A DNA stretch of 9,251 bases, from positions 1 to 9,251 of the forward strand of contig DOZZ01000315.1 in NCBI GenBank assembly GCA_003517725.1. Direction: 5' to 3'. The notes under the pieces were generated by a model, which saw only the letters and a program-made list of their open reading frames with translations, searched no databases and was not told the DNA's origin. Positions 1 to 5,722 of this stretch are shown piece by piece. Within the stretch, counting starts at the first letter, position 1; every line of letters starts with the position of its first letter. The DNA comes from Bryobacterales bacterium (GTDB lineage: Bacteria > Acidobacteriota > Terriglobia > Bryobacterales > Bryobacteraceae). The position numbers were made by a program, and so were the translations under genes.

Positions 1-527
1 ATCCGTACAATCCGTGAGGAACAGCAAAGCGTGGCGGTTCTCAATGGAGGTAGCGGGAGAGTTAAAAAAGCCGTTTTTTGGACCTGCATCTGCCCTGAAG
101 ATGGCCCTGGTCTAGACGCGACCCGATTTCAACTTCTCTCTTCGAGTGGGAAGCGAACTCACGCCACTGCGTTTCGTTACAACAAGGCCGTGCACGAATA
201 CGCTTGTGATGTGGCCGGCCCACTACATTCCAGGAGACGCCCATTGTTGCGTCTCAGCGATGGATGTTGTCACATTCCGATGGAATGGCACTCGCTTATT
301 CAATCCGGCATTCGAACCGAACTATCGGAATATGGCAGGAGCGAAGGAAAGATACTTCCCAAGACGCTTCCTCGCCGACCCTGTCGGAGTCATTCATGCG
401 ACTTCCGCCGGCATGAATGTCCTCATTTAGTGGCGCGACTCGAGTGGCTTTGGTTGGCTCGGAGCGGTTTGTCCTCGGCAAAGACCGGAACTGGCTGCTG
501 GCGAATCCGGAGATGAGGGCGCCGCGA
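1..527. other. stretch without a supported gene
   Basis: Open frames exist on both strands here (for example plus 31-516 and 146-430), but none has a convincing start signal. Their translations are rich in Cys, Trp, His and Arg in an unpatterned way, and none resembles a family I know. GC content looks lower than in the neighbouring genes. The stretch lies downstream of the DUF2721 gene on the minus strand. It could be an intergenic spacer, an eroded gene, or the 3' end of something outside the window. The only clear structures are a hairpin at 391-419 and a short A6-GCCG-T6 palindrome at 64-79. Confidence 0.5.
391..419. repeat. 9-bp perfect inverted repeat (hairpin)
   Basis: Arms CATTCATGC (391-399) and GCATGAATG (411-419) are perfect reverse complements around an 11-base spacer. 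No T-run follows on either strand, so it is not a canonical intrinsic terminator. It is about 110 bases beyond the stop of the DUF2721 gene and could end that operon's transcript or mark an old element boundary. Confidence 0.5.
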
Positions 528-986
528 CTAACTCCCGCCCCGCTCCACCGTCGTAGCAATCTCCAACCGCATCGTCTCTCTCGCACTCTTCAGCTCCCAC
601 ACCTCGGCCATCACGCCGCTTAGCATCAGCACCACCCCAACCAGGAAAATGGGCAAAGCCGCCACGGAAGCTGCCAGGGCAAATGAACTCACGCTAATTG
701 CAATCACCGTCGCCACGAAACAGGCGGTCGCCAGGAACAGCATCAGGTTGGCCGCCTCCAGCCGGGCAATGCGGCGCTCGAACAGCGGGACCTGCGCGGC
801 GATGCTGCCGCGGCGCGGCGCCGTGGTTGCGGGCTGGCGGTACTCCGATAACAGACTGCGCAGGCGGTCGGCCACGTTGGAGTGGCGCGCGCTTAGAGCG
901 CTGGTCAGGATGGCGTTGGCCGAAATCATGACTACCGGCGTGACGGCTACGGCAATGATTGACAGCGGTCCATTGGACGCAGTCAT
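528..986 (-). CDS. DUF2721 family membrane protein
   Basis: Predicted inner-membrane protein of 152 residues resembling the DUF2721 family, whose function is unknown. Near the N-terminus is a hydrophobic segment (about 7-29) containing the motif AVTPVVMISANAIL. A basic/helical cytoplasmic stretch with ARHSNVADRLRSL and later RRIARLEAAN follows. Two more hydrophobic segments lie at about 80-102 and 104-128. The start is ATG at 986 because it forms an ATGA overlap with the hyuB stop (986-983), the usual sign of translational coupling; an in-frame start 18 bases upstream is less likely. It is the last gene of a three-gene minus-strand operon after the propeller protein and hyuB. Family assignment is from remembered motif similarity; no catalytic residues are evident. 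Confidence 0.8.
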   Translation of the reverse strand: MTASNGPLSIIAVAVTPVVMISANAILTSALSARHSNVADRLRSLLSEYRQPATTAPRRGSIAAQVPLFERRIARLEAANLMLFLATACFVATVIAISVSSFALAASVAALPIFLVGVVLMLSGVMAEVWELKSARETMRLEIATTVERGGS

Positions 987-2548
987 GTAGCGGCCACACC
1001 CCATGCCCCGCCGCCGGGCGATTCGATGCGCAGCACGTCGCCGGCATGTACCGAAAAACGCGTCTTGGCCGGGAGCGCCAGCTCTTCGCCGCCCCGCAAC
1101 AGCGTGTTGCGGCCAGATTGTCCGTCGCCGCCGCCGGCCAGACCGTAGGGTTTCGTGGTGCGGCGATCGGACAGGATCGTGACATCGGCCGCCGCCAGAA
1201 ATTCGATTTCGCGAAAGATGCCGTCGCCGCCGGCATGCAGACCCTCGCCACCGGAATTGGCCCGCACGCGATAAGCACGCACGCGCAGCGGATACGCGTG
1301 CTCCAAAGCCTCGACCGGCGTATTCCAGCTATTCGTCATGTGGGTGTGCCGCGCGCTCAGGCCCGGCCCGCGCGAAGAAGCGCCCGCGCCCCCGGCAATG
1401 GTTTCGTAATAGGCGAAGGCCGTGCCGCAAACCGGGTCGAAGCCACCCAGAGTCAGATTATTCATGGTGCCGGAACTGGCGGCGGGGATGCGCTCCGGGA
1501 TGGCCTGGGCCAGCGCGCCCAGCACCACGTCGGTGATGCGCTGCGAAGTTTCCACATTGCCCGCCGCCATGGCAGCAGGCAATCCCGCGTTGACCACGCT
1601 ACGCTCCGGCGCCACCACGCGAATGGGCCGCTGCAGGCCCGCGTTATACGGAACATCAGTACCGACCAGGCAGCGAAACACATACGACACGGCCGAAACG
1701 CACACCGCGTAATTGGCGTTGACGCTGCCGGCCACCTGCGGGCTGGAGCCGGCGAAATCCACTTCAGCTTCGTCCGCGCGAATACGCACCGTCGCGCAAA
1801 TCTCGACCGGGTCATCCGAAATGCCGTCGCTATCGAGGACGTCGCGAAAGCTATAGGCGCCGTTTGGGATGACCGCGATCACGCCCCGCATAACGCGCTC
1901 CGAGTAGTCCGCCAGGTCGCGCATCTGACGCTCGATCTGCGGCAGGCCGTAGCGCGCGCACACCTCGCGCAGGCGCTGCTCGCCGCGGCGCGCGGCCATG
2001 ATCTGCGCCATTAGATCGCCTTCGCGCTCCACCGGCGTGCGCACGTTGGCCAGCAGCAGATCGAGCAGCGGACGGTCGATCACGCCTCGCCGCTGCAGCA
2101 GAATCGGGGGAATGCGCAGACCCTCCTGGTAAATTTCGCGTGCCAGCGGCATGGACCCGGGGCTCATGCCGCCCACATCCGCGTGATGCGCGCGGCTGGC
2201 TAGATAAAACGACGGCTTCCGCTGGTTTTTCAAAAAGACAGCCGACACCGCCGTGATGTCGGGCAGATGCGTGCCCCCGGCGAACGGATCGTTGACGATC
2301 GCGACATCGCCAACTCGCAACTCCACGTGGTCGATCACGCCGCGCACCGAAAGCGGCATGGCCCCCAGGTGCACCGGCATGTGATCGCCCATGGCGACGG
2401 TCTCGCCGGCGGCATCGTACACCGCGCAGGAGTAGTCGCGGCGCTCCTTGATGTTGGGCGAGAAGGCCGTCTTGCGCAGCACCACGCCCATCTCATCGGC
2501 GATCGAGACGAACAGATTGCGGAACAGCTCCAGATCGGTGGCCTTCAC
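983..2548 (-). CDS. hyuB: hydantoinase B/oxoprolinase family protein
   Basis: Cytosolic enzyme subunit of the N-methylhydantoinase B / 5-oxoprolinase family, 521 residues, normal for the family. In characterised relatives the B subunit works with an A subunit in ATP-dependent opening of a cyclic amide, or in acetone-carboxylase-like reactions. Visible hallmarks are RKTAFSPNIKERRDYSCA near residues 25-42, HMPVHLG (56-62), NDPFAGGTHLPD (86-97), RAHHADVGGMSPGSM (119-133), and a C-terminal part with HTHMTNSWNTPVEALE and a glycine-rich GGEGLHAGGDG stretch. The start is GTG at 2548, fixed by a GTGA overlap with the stop of the upstream propeller gene. No hyuA lies next to it, which is unusual; the partner must be elsewhere or absent. 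The substrate cannot be told from sequence. Confidence 0.93.
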   Translation of the reverse strand: MKATDLELFRNLFVSIADEMGVVLRKTAFSPNIKERRDYSCAVYDAAGETVAMGDHMPVHLGAMPLSVRGVIDHVELRVGDVAIVNDPFAGGTHLPDITAVSAVFLKNQRKPSFYLASRAHHADVGGMSPGSMPLAREIYQEGLRIPPILLQRRGVIDRPLLDLLLANVRTPVEREGDLMAQIMAARRGEQRLREVCARYGLPQIERQMRDLADYSERVMRGVIAVIPNGAYSFRDVLDSDGISDDPVEICATVRIRADEAEVDFAGSSPQVAGSVNANYAVCVSAVSYVFRCLVGTDVPYNAGLQRPIRVVAPERSVVNAGLPAAMAAGNVETSQRITDVVLGALAQAIPERIPAASSGTMNNLTLGGFDPVCGTAFAYYETIAGGAGASSRGPGLSARHTHMTNSWNTPVEALEHAYPLRVRAYRVRANSGGEGLHAGGDGIFREIEFLAAADVTILSDRRTTKPYGLAGGGDGQSGRNTLLRGGEELALPAKTRFSVHAGDVLRIESPGGGAWGVAAT

Positions 2549-3411
2549 GATTTGGGCTTCTTCTTTTTCGCCGTGCTTTTTGCCGGAGCCCCGCCCAGGT
2601 GCAACTCCTCGACGTAATCCTTATCGGGTTGCGGCGCCGCTTCCGTGACGGGGGGCGCTTGCGAAGGTTCGCTTGCGGGCGCTACACGGCACGACCCCAC
2701 CTGCACCGGCAAAGCCGCGACGGCAGCCCACTGCGAACCCTGGCGGCGCTCGATCCGAAAAGTCTTGGAGGCCTGGTCCGCGCGAGCCCGCCATTCATCG
2801 GATACCGGGTTCCAGTCCGGCACCACTGGCGGTTGCACCGTTTTGGACCGCAGCGTCCAACTTTCGCCGCCGCCCTGGCTTTCGTACAATTCGTAGCGGT
2901 TGCCGTCGGTGTGCCGGTCAAGCAAGAGCAGGCCGTGGCGCGCGTCTTCAAAGGCGAACTGCAGCAATTGGCCCGGCGAATCTTCTTCCAGCAGCGCATG
3001 CTGATGCCACGATTTGCCGCCATCCGTGGTTAGCAGCAGGAATGGATCGCGAGGCGTCGGGACCATCGTCTGGCCCGCGATCCAGCCCACCTTGTCATCG
3101 GCGAACTGCGCGCGGTCGAGCGTTGCCCCGCGCAGCCGCTTGAACGGCTCGGCCCAGGTTAGCCCGCCGTCGTCGCTCTCGAGCAGGATGGAGTATAGCG
3201 TCGCGGATTCCGAGTGAAGGTTACCGGTCACCAGCAGCTTACCAGCCCGCCCGTAGACTTGCGAAACTTCCAGATACACGGGACAGGGCTGCGCTTCGGG
3301 GCAGGCCATGCCGGCCGCCTCCATGTCCTCCGCGGTGCAGGTAAACGGCACCGCGACCGGCGTTTGGGCTTGCAGCGCCAGCGCGTACAGGACTATGGCA
3401 AACCGCGTCAT
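2545..3411 (-). CDS. secreted Asp-box (BNR) beta-propeller-like protein
   Basis: Predicted exported protein of 288 residues with no recognised enzyme function. A short signal-peptide-like N-terminus (residues 1-16, hydrophobic core FAIVLYALAL) precedes the mature part. Three Asp-box-type motifs, SDDGGLTW (79-86), TTDGGKSW (128-135) and SQGGGESW (178-185), are spaced about 50 residues apart. This is the pattern of sialidase/sortilin/Ycf48-like propellers, but three blades are too few for a full propeller. Four cysteines (25, 37, 43, 241) may form disulfides. The C-terminus is a Pro/Ala-rich linker ending in AKKKKPKS. The start at ATG 3411 is chosen because it begins the signal peptide; the frame is open to 3537 but that extension is not signal-like. 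No Shine-Dalgarno sequence is visible. First gene of the operon with hyuB and DUF2721. Confidence 0.75.
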   Translation of the reverse strand: MTRFAIVLYALALQAQTPVAVPFTCTAEDMEAAGMACPEAQPCPVYLEVSQVYGRAGKLLVTGNLHSESATLYSILLESDDGGLTWAEPFKRLRGATLDRAQFADDKVGWIAGQTMVPTPRDPFLLLTTDGGKSWHQHALLEEDSPGQLLQFAFEDARHGLLLLDRHTDGNRYELYESQGGGESWTLRSKTVQPPVVPDWNPVSDEWRARADQASKTFRIERRQGSQWAAVAALPVQVGSCRVAPASEPSQAPPVTEAAPQPDKDYVEELHLGGAPAKSTAKKKKPKS

Positions 3412-3426
3412 GCTGGCTCGATTGTA
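3409..3426 (-). promoter_or_regulatory. candidate -10 element for a near-leaderless mRNA
   Basis: Reading the minus strand, TACAAT (3426-3421, five of six matches to TATAAT) sits nine bases before the ATG of the propeller gene, and there is no Shine-Dalgarno sequence. A weak -35-like TTACTT lies about 18 bases further upstream. Initiation from this element would give almost no 5' leader. Inferred from spacing alone. Confidence 0.3.
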
Positions 3427-3455
3427 ACGCTCGCTTGTAAGGCTAAGTAAAGGGG

Positions 3456-3494
3456 ACGCGGGCGCGTGTAAATCTGGGGTGAGCGCGCCCGCGT
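3456..3494 (-). terminator. 11-bp GC-rich hairpin between cysK and the propeller gene
   Basis: Arms ACGCGGGCGCG (3456-3466) and CGCGCCCGCGT (3484-3494) are perfect reverse complements with a 17-base loop. The structure lies about 100 bases after the cysK stop and 45 bases before the propeller ATG. On the minus strand it is followed by CCCCTTTACTT rather than a T-run, so it would be a weak or factor-assisted terminator. It could instead be a regulatory structure for the downstream operon. Confidence 0.45.
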
Positions 3495-3550
3495 TTCTAA
3501 CGGGGATGTACCGATCTAGACGGACACTCTTCGGCAAACGTTACGCACGG

Positions 3551-3584
3551 TTGAAAAAAACTTTTCAAGCCCGCGGTTTTTCAA
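3551..3584 (-). terminator. AT-rich inverted repeats with a T7 run after cysK
   Basis: On the plus strand TTGAAAA (3551-3557) and TTTTCAA (3562-3568) pair around a 4-base loop, and a second TTTTTCAA follows at 3577-3584. On the minus strand this reads as stems with an embedded run of seven T, 7-42 bases after the cysK stop. It lacks a GC-rich stem, so it is a weak terminator candidate. Confidence 0.3.
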
Positions 3585-3590
3585 TCGAGC

Positions 3591-4547
3591 CTAGTTATCG
3601 AACATACCTTCGAACAGCGCGCTCGAAAGATAGCGCTCGCCCGAATCCGGCAGCACCACGACGATGTTCTTGCCGCGGAACTGGTCTTCAGCGGCGACCC
3701 GCACGGCGGCCGCCGCGGCGGCTCCGCAGGAAATCCCCGACAGAATGCCCTCTTCGCGCGCCAGGCGGCGAGCCATCTCGATCGATTCTTCGTTGGTCAC
3801 CAGTTCGACCCGGTCCACCATGCTCATATCCAGGTTCTTGGGGATGAAGCCGCCGCCGATGCCCTGGATCTTGTGCGGGCCGGGCTTCAGGGGCTCACCT
3901 TTCAACGTCTGCGAGATCACCGGGCTGTTGACCGGCTCGACCGCAATCGAGACCAGCGCGTGCTTCTTCTCCTCACGGATGTACCGTGCTATGCCCGTGA
4001 TGGTCCCGCCGGTACCCACGCCCGCTACTAATACGTCCACGTTGCCGTTGAGGTCGTCCCAGATTTCGGGGCCGGTGGTCTTGAAATGGATCTCGGGATT
4101 AGCCGGGTTATTGAACTGCTGCAGCAACACGTAGCGGTCGGGATCGGACGCGCGGATCTCCTCGGCCTTGGCGATCGCGCCGTTCATGCCTTTGGCGCCC
4201 TCGGTCAGCACCAGCGTGGCGCCAAAGGCCTTGAGCACTTTGCGGCGCTCCATCGACATGGTGTCGGGCATGGTTAGCGTTACCGGGTAGCCGCGGGCCG
4301 CCGCCACAAACGCCAGTGCGATGCCGGTGTTGCCGCTGGTGGGCTCGATAATCTCCTTGCCGGGTTTCAGGACGCCCTTTTTCTCGGCGTCCCAGATCAT
4401 GGCCGCGCCGATGCGGCACTTCACCGAATAGGCCGGGTTGCGGCCTTCGATTTTGGCGTACACGGTAGCGCCGCAACCGGCGGTAACTCGATTCAGGCGC
4501 ACCAGCGGGGTGCGTCCAATGCTTAAAGAATTGTCATCGTAGACCAC
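3591..4547 (-). CDS. cysK: cysteine synthase A (O-acetylserine sulfhydrylase)
   Basis: PLP enzyme making L-cysteine from O-acetylserine and sulfide in the cytoplasm, last step of sulfate assimilation; 318 residues, the usual length. PLP lysine is K43 in [10 protein letters not shown], the substrate loop PTSGNTG is at 69-75, the phosphate-binding loop GTGGT at 178-182, and S273 in GISCGA matches the serine that contacts the pyridine nitrogen. The segments [23 protein letters not shown] and [11 protein letters not shown] closely follow the enterobacterial CysK type rather than CysM or cystathionine beta-synthase. The start is GTG at 4547, with GGGAG (4559-4555) seven bases upstream. The gene begins one base after the stop of the Rrf2 regulator, and its Shine-Dalgarno sequence lies inside that gene's last codons, so the two are surely co-transcribed. 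No cysE is visible. Confidence 0.97.
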   Translation of the reverse strand: MVYDDNSLSIGRTPLVRLNRVTAGCGATVYAKIEGRNPAYSVKCRIGAAMIWDAEKKGVLKPGKEIIEPTSGNTGIALAFVAAARGYPVTLTMPDTMSMERRKVLKAFGATLVLTEGAKGMNGAIAKAEEIRASDPDRYVLLQQFNNPANPEIHFKTTGPEIWDDLNGNVDVLVAGVGTGGTITGIARYIREEKKHALVSIAVEPVNSPVISQTLKGEPLKPGPHKIQGIGGGFIPKNLDMSMVDRVELVTNEESIEMARRLAREEGILSGISCGAAAAAAVRVAAEDQFRGKNIVVVLPDSGERYLSSALFEGMFDN

Positions 4548-4548
4548 G

Positions 4549-4971
4549 TTATATCTCCCAGTTTGGAACGAATTGTGACTGCTTCTCGGCCCAGTCGCGC
4601 ACCAATGCGGCGAAGGTGGTGCGGTCCAGAACCGAGTTCACGGCTTCATCCACGCGCAGCCACATGCCGGCGAAGGGCGAGTTGCCGCGGCGGCTCGGCG
4701 AGTTGGCATCGGGCGGCCCATCCACGTAGCGCAGCACCTCGCCTACCGTAATCTGTTCGGGCGAGCGGACCAGCAAGTACCCGCCTTCGGCACCGCGGCG
4801 CGATTCCACAAACCCGCCTTGCTTCAGGGATGCCAGGATTAACTCGAGAAATTTTTGAGGGATCTTCTGGCGGCGGGCTATATCGGCGATGCGGATGGGC
4901 GACTTAGAGGAGAGGGTGGCGAGGTCGAACAGAGCCTGTAAGGCATACTCCCCCTTAACCGAAACATTCAT
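4549..4971 (-). CDS. Rrf2-family transcriptional regulator (CymR-like, no Fe-S cysteines)
   Basis: DNA-binding regulator of 140 residues, typical of the Rrf2 family. The N-terminal winged helix starts [14 protein letters not shown]. The helix-turn-helix spans [17 protein letters not shown] (27-43) and the wing is GAEGGYLL (60-67). A helix with [11 protein letters not shown] (75-85) and a C-terminal dimer helix (about 104-130) follow. There is no cysteine at all, so it cannot hold an IscR/NsrR/RsrR-style cluster; this favours a CymR-like sensor. It ends in -NWEI, a C-terminal isoleucine like that of proteins known to insert into the CysK active site. It precedes cysK by one base, and a palindrome overlaps its own promoter, suggesting autorepression and control of cysK. 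A GGAG lies 14 bases before the ATG, unusually far. Family call is firm; the cysteine-related role is inference. Confidence 0.93.
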   Translation of the reverse strand: MNVSVKGEYALQALFDLATLSSKSPIRIADIARRQKIPQKFLELILASLKQGGFVESRRGAEGGYLLVRSPEQITVGEVLRYVDGPPDANSPSRRGNSPFAGMWLRVDEAVNSVLDRTTFAALVRDWAEKQSQFVPNWEI

Positions 4972-4982
4972 GCTCGTGTACC

Positions 4983-5007
4983 AATCTCCTATTTACAAGT
5001 AGAGATT
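4983..5007 (-). promoter_or_regulatory. imperfect 25-bp palindrome, candidate Rrf2 operator
   Basis: Six-base arms AATCTC (4983-4988) and GAGATT (5002-5007) flank a 13-base centre, with two further matching pairs inside; eight of twelve positions pair. Rrf2-family sites are commonly AT-rich palindromes of this size. It covers the candidate -10 and start point of the rrf2-cysK promoter, where a bound repressor would block transcription. Confidence 0.5.
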
Positions 5008-5032
5008 AATGGAAACGGGGAAAAACTGTCAA
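5003..5032 (-). promoter_or_regulatory. candidate sigma-70-type promoter of rrf2-cysK
   Basis: On the minus strand a perfect TTGACA (5032-5027) is followed after 18 bases by TAATCT (5008-5003), which keeps the most conserved T, A and final T of the -10 box. Initiation would fall near 4996, giving a leader of about 25 bases before the ATG at 4971. Confidence 0.5.
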
Positions 5033-5053
5033 CCGGAGAAGGCGCGGGAGGGC

Positions 5054-5089
5054 AAAATAGAAAATTACGGCGCCCGGATGACCGCACCG
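5054..5089 (-). terminator. candidate intrinsic terminator of the small secreted peptide gene
   Basis: On the minus strand, a stem formed by CGGTGC (5089-5084) and GCGCCG (5073-5068), extended by two inner pairs with a bulge, is followed by TAATTTTCTATTTT (5067-5054). It starts about 43 bases after the peptide gene's stop and ends before the rrf2 -35 box, so it would separate the two transcripts. Confidence 0.45.
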
Positions 5090-5132
5090 GCTCGAAGCCA
5101 GCCGCGGCCACCCTGGGCAGCGCCGCGTGACA

Positions 5133-5297
5133 CTACTTCTTCTTGTCGGTGTCGGCGGTCTTTTTGGCCTTCTTCGCCTTCTTGGCCTTCTTCGGTTTGG
5201 TGGTGCCAGTCTTGGTGTCGGCCATCTTGTCCTGCGCGAAGGATACGGAGCCGAGCGCGATGCCAAGGCCGAGGGCCAGGATCATGAGTTTCTTCAT
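5133..5297 (-). CDS. small secreted lysine-rich protein
   Basis: A 54-residue gene with clear signals. ATG at 5297 is preceded by AAGGAG (5314-5309) eleven bases upstream. The protein begins MKKLMILALGLGIALGSVSF and has a likely signal-peptidase cleavage after SFA (residue 21), leaving a 33-residue mature peptide starting QDKMADTK. The mature part contains PKKAKKAKKAKK (35-46) and ends TADTDKKK; it has 15 lysines and no cysteine. Reading the same DNA in another frame gives an arginine/proline-rich stretch, which is a shadow. It is monocistronic, set between the divergent promoter region and a candidate terminator. I do not recognise a family. The repeated KKA units recall lysine/alanine-rich surface or nucleic-acid-binding tails, but no function can be assigned. 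Confidence 0.8.
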   Translation of the reverse strand: MKKLMILALGLGIALGSVSFAQDKMADTKTGTTKPKKAKKAKKAKKTADTDKKK

Positions 5298-5506
5298 GGG
5301 GTTTAAATCTCCTTGAAATACGAGGTGGACTCGTTCATGTCAATATTAATAGAATCAATGGACCGAAACAGCCGATTCGTAATTAATTTCACTTAATCGA
5401 AACCAGCGTTCACTGCTGTTCAACGCGCGTCCCGGGCTGAAATTACTGGACTTGAGCGCGGCTCCCTCGCAGGCCGGCTGAATCCCCATGCTAGGCTCCA
5501 GCCGGG
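5298..5506. other. divergent intergenic region
   Basis: It separates the minus-strand peptide gene from the plus-strand HU/TIR genes. The part at 5336-5400 is AT-rich (for example ATATTAAT near 5343-5350) and probably holds the peptide promoter, but no -35/-10 pair fits its ribosome site well. The part near 5430-5506 is GC-rich and carries the inverted repeat described separately. No ORF with coding character was found. Confidence 0.5.
5474..5505 (+). promoter_or_regulatory. inverted repeat around a candidate extended -10 before the HU-like gene
   Basis: Arms CCGGCTG (5474-5480) and CAGCCGG (5499-5505) are perfect reverse complements and flank TGCTAGGCT (5489-5497), an extended -10-like element. 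The ATG follows at 5507 with no Shine-Dalgarno sequence, so the mRNA may be nearly leaderless. Alternatively the repeat forms an RNA hairpin next to the start codon. This is inference from position only. Confidence 0.3.
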
Positions 5507-5722
5507 ATGCGCAAGCGTGATCTGACACAACGTATTGCCCGGCAGACACGTGTAACGCCTGCCGAGGCCGCCGACCAACTGGATCGGGTGATCCACGAAA
5601 TTCTGGTGAATCTACGCAAGGGTGAACCGGCCACGCTGCCGGGGCTGGGGGAATTCCGGCCCGGCCAGCAGTGGACCTTCAAGTTCTCCCGAGTCACGCG
5701 GAGCAGACCGGATGCGGAATAG
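5507..5722 (+). CDS. short armless HU/IHF-like protein
   Basis: A 71-residue protein whose first 50 residues follow the HU/IHF pattern. The first helix is KRDLTQRIARQT (3-14), then a turn TPAEAADQ, the second helix LDRVIHEILVNLRKG (25-39), and the strand pair ATLPGLGEFRPG (42-53) with the family's G-x-G-x-F signature. The region that in HU forms the long DNA-embracing beta arm with its intercalating proline is missing; the chain goes straight to WTFKFSRVTRSRPDAE, which may be the third strand. Normal HU is about 90 residues. DNA bending by the standard mechanism is therefore doubtful, but dimerisation or DNA contact by the basic tail is possible. No Shine-Dalgarno sequence precedes ATG 5507. 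Its last 11 bases overlap the TIR gene, which carries a related half-HU segment, so the two products may pair. Confidence 0.75.
   Translation: MRKRDLTQRIARQTRVTPAEAADQLDRVIHEILVNLRKGEPATLPGLGEFRPGQQWTFKFSRVTRSRPDAE
5700..5703 (+). promoter_or_regulatory. ribosome binding site deciding the TIR start
   Basis: GGAG inside the end of the HU-like gene lies eight bases before ATG 5712. It supports that start over the in-frame extension back to 5622, whose translation is only a shadow of the HU-like gene. Confidence 0.6.

Noticed and set aside
64..79. A6-GCCG-T6 palindrome as an intrinsic terminator
   Set aside because: The stem would be only A-T pairs and no gene end is next to it; it may be chance.
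31..516. 161-codon open frame on the plus strand
   Set aside because: No ribosome site, unpatterned composition with many Cys, Trp and Arg, and no recognisable family; competing frames are equally open.
959..2014. 351-codon open frame on the plus strand
   Set aside because: It lies wholly opposite hyuB, is rich in Arg, His and Ala without domain motifs, and is explained by the GC-rich codon pattern of the real minus-strand gene.
4549..4971. Rrf2 protein as an IscR or NsrR iron-sulfur sensor
   Set aside because: The protein has no cysteine, so the three conserved cluster ligands are missing.
5006..5266. 86-codon minus-strand open frame
   Set aside because: An Arg/Pro-rich shadow in another frame over the secreted Lys-rich peptide gene, which has the Shine-Dalgarno sequence and signal peptide.
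5315..5343. TTGACA with 17-base spacing to TATTTC as promoter of the small secreted peptide
   Set aside because: Initiation from it would fall downstream of the gene's AAGGAG site and remove it from the mRNA; the TTGACA is probably coincidental.
5622..5711. Longer start for the TIR protein
   Set aside because: The added 30 residues are only a shadow of the HU-like gene in another frame; ATG 5712 has a GGAG at eight bases.
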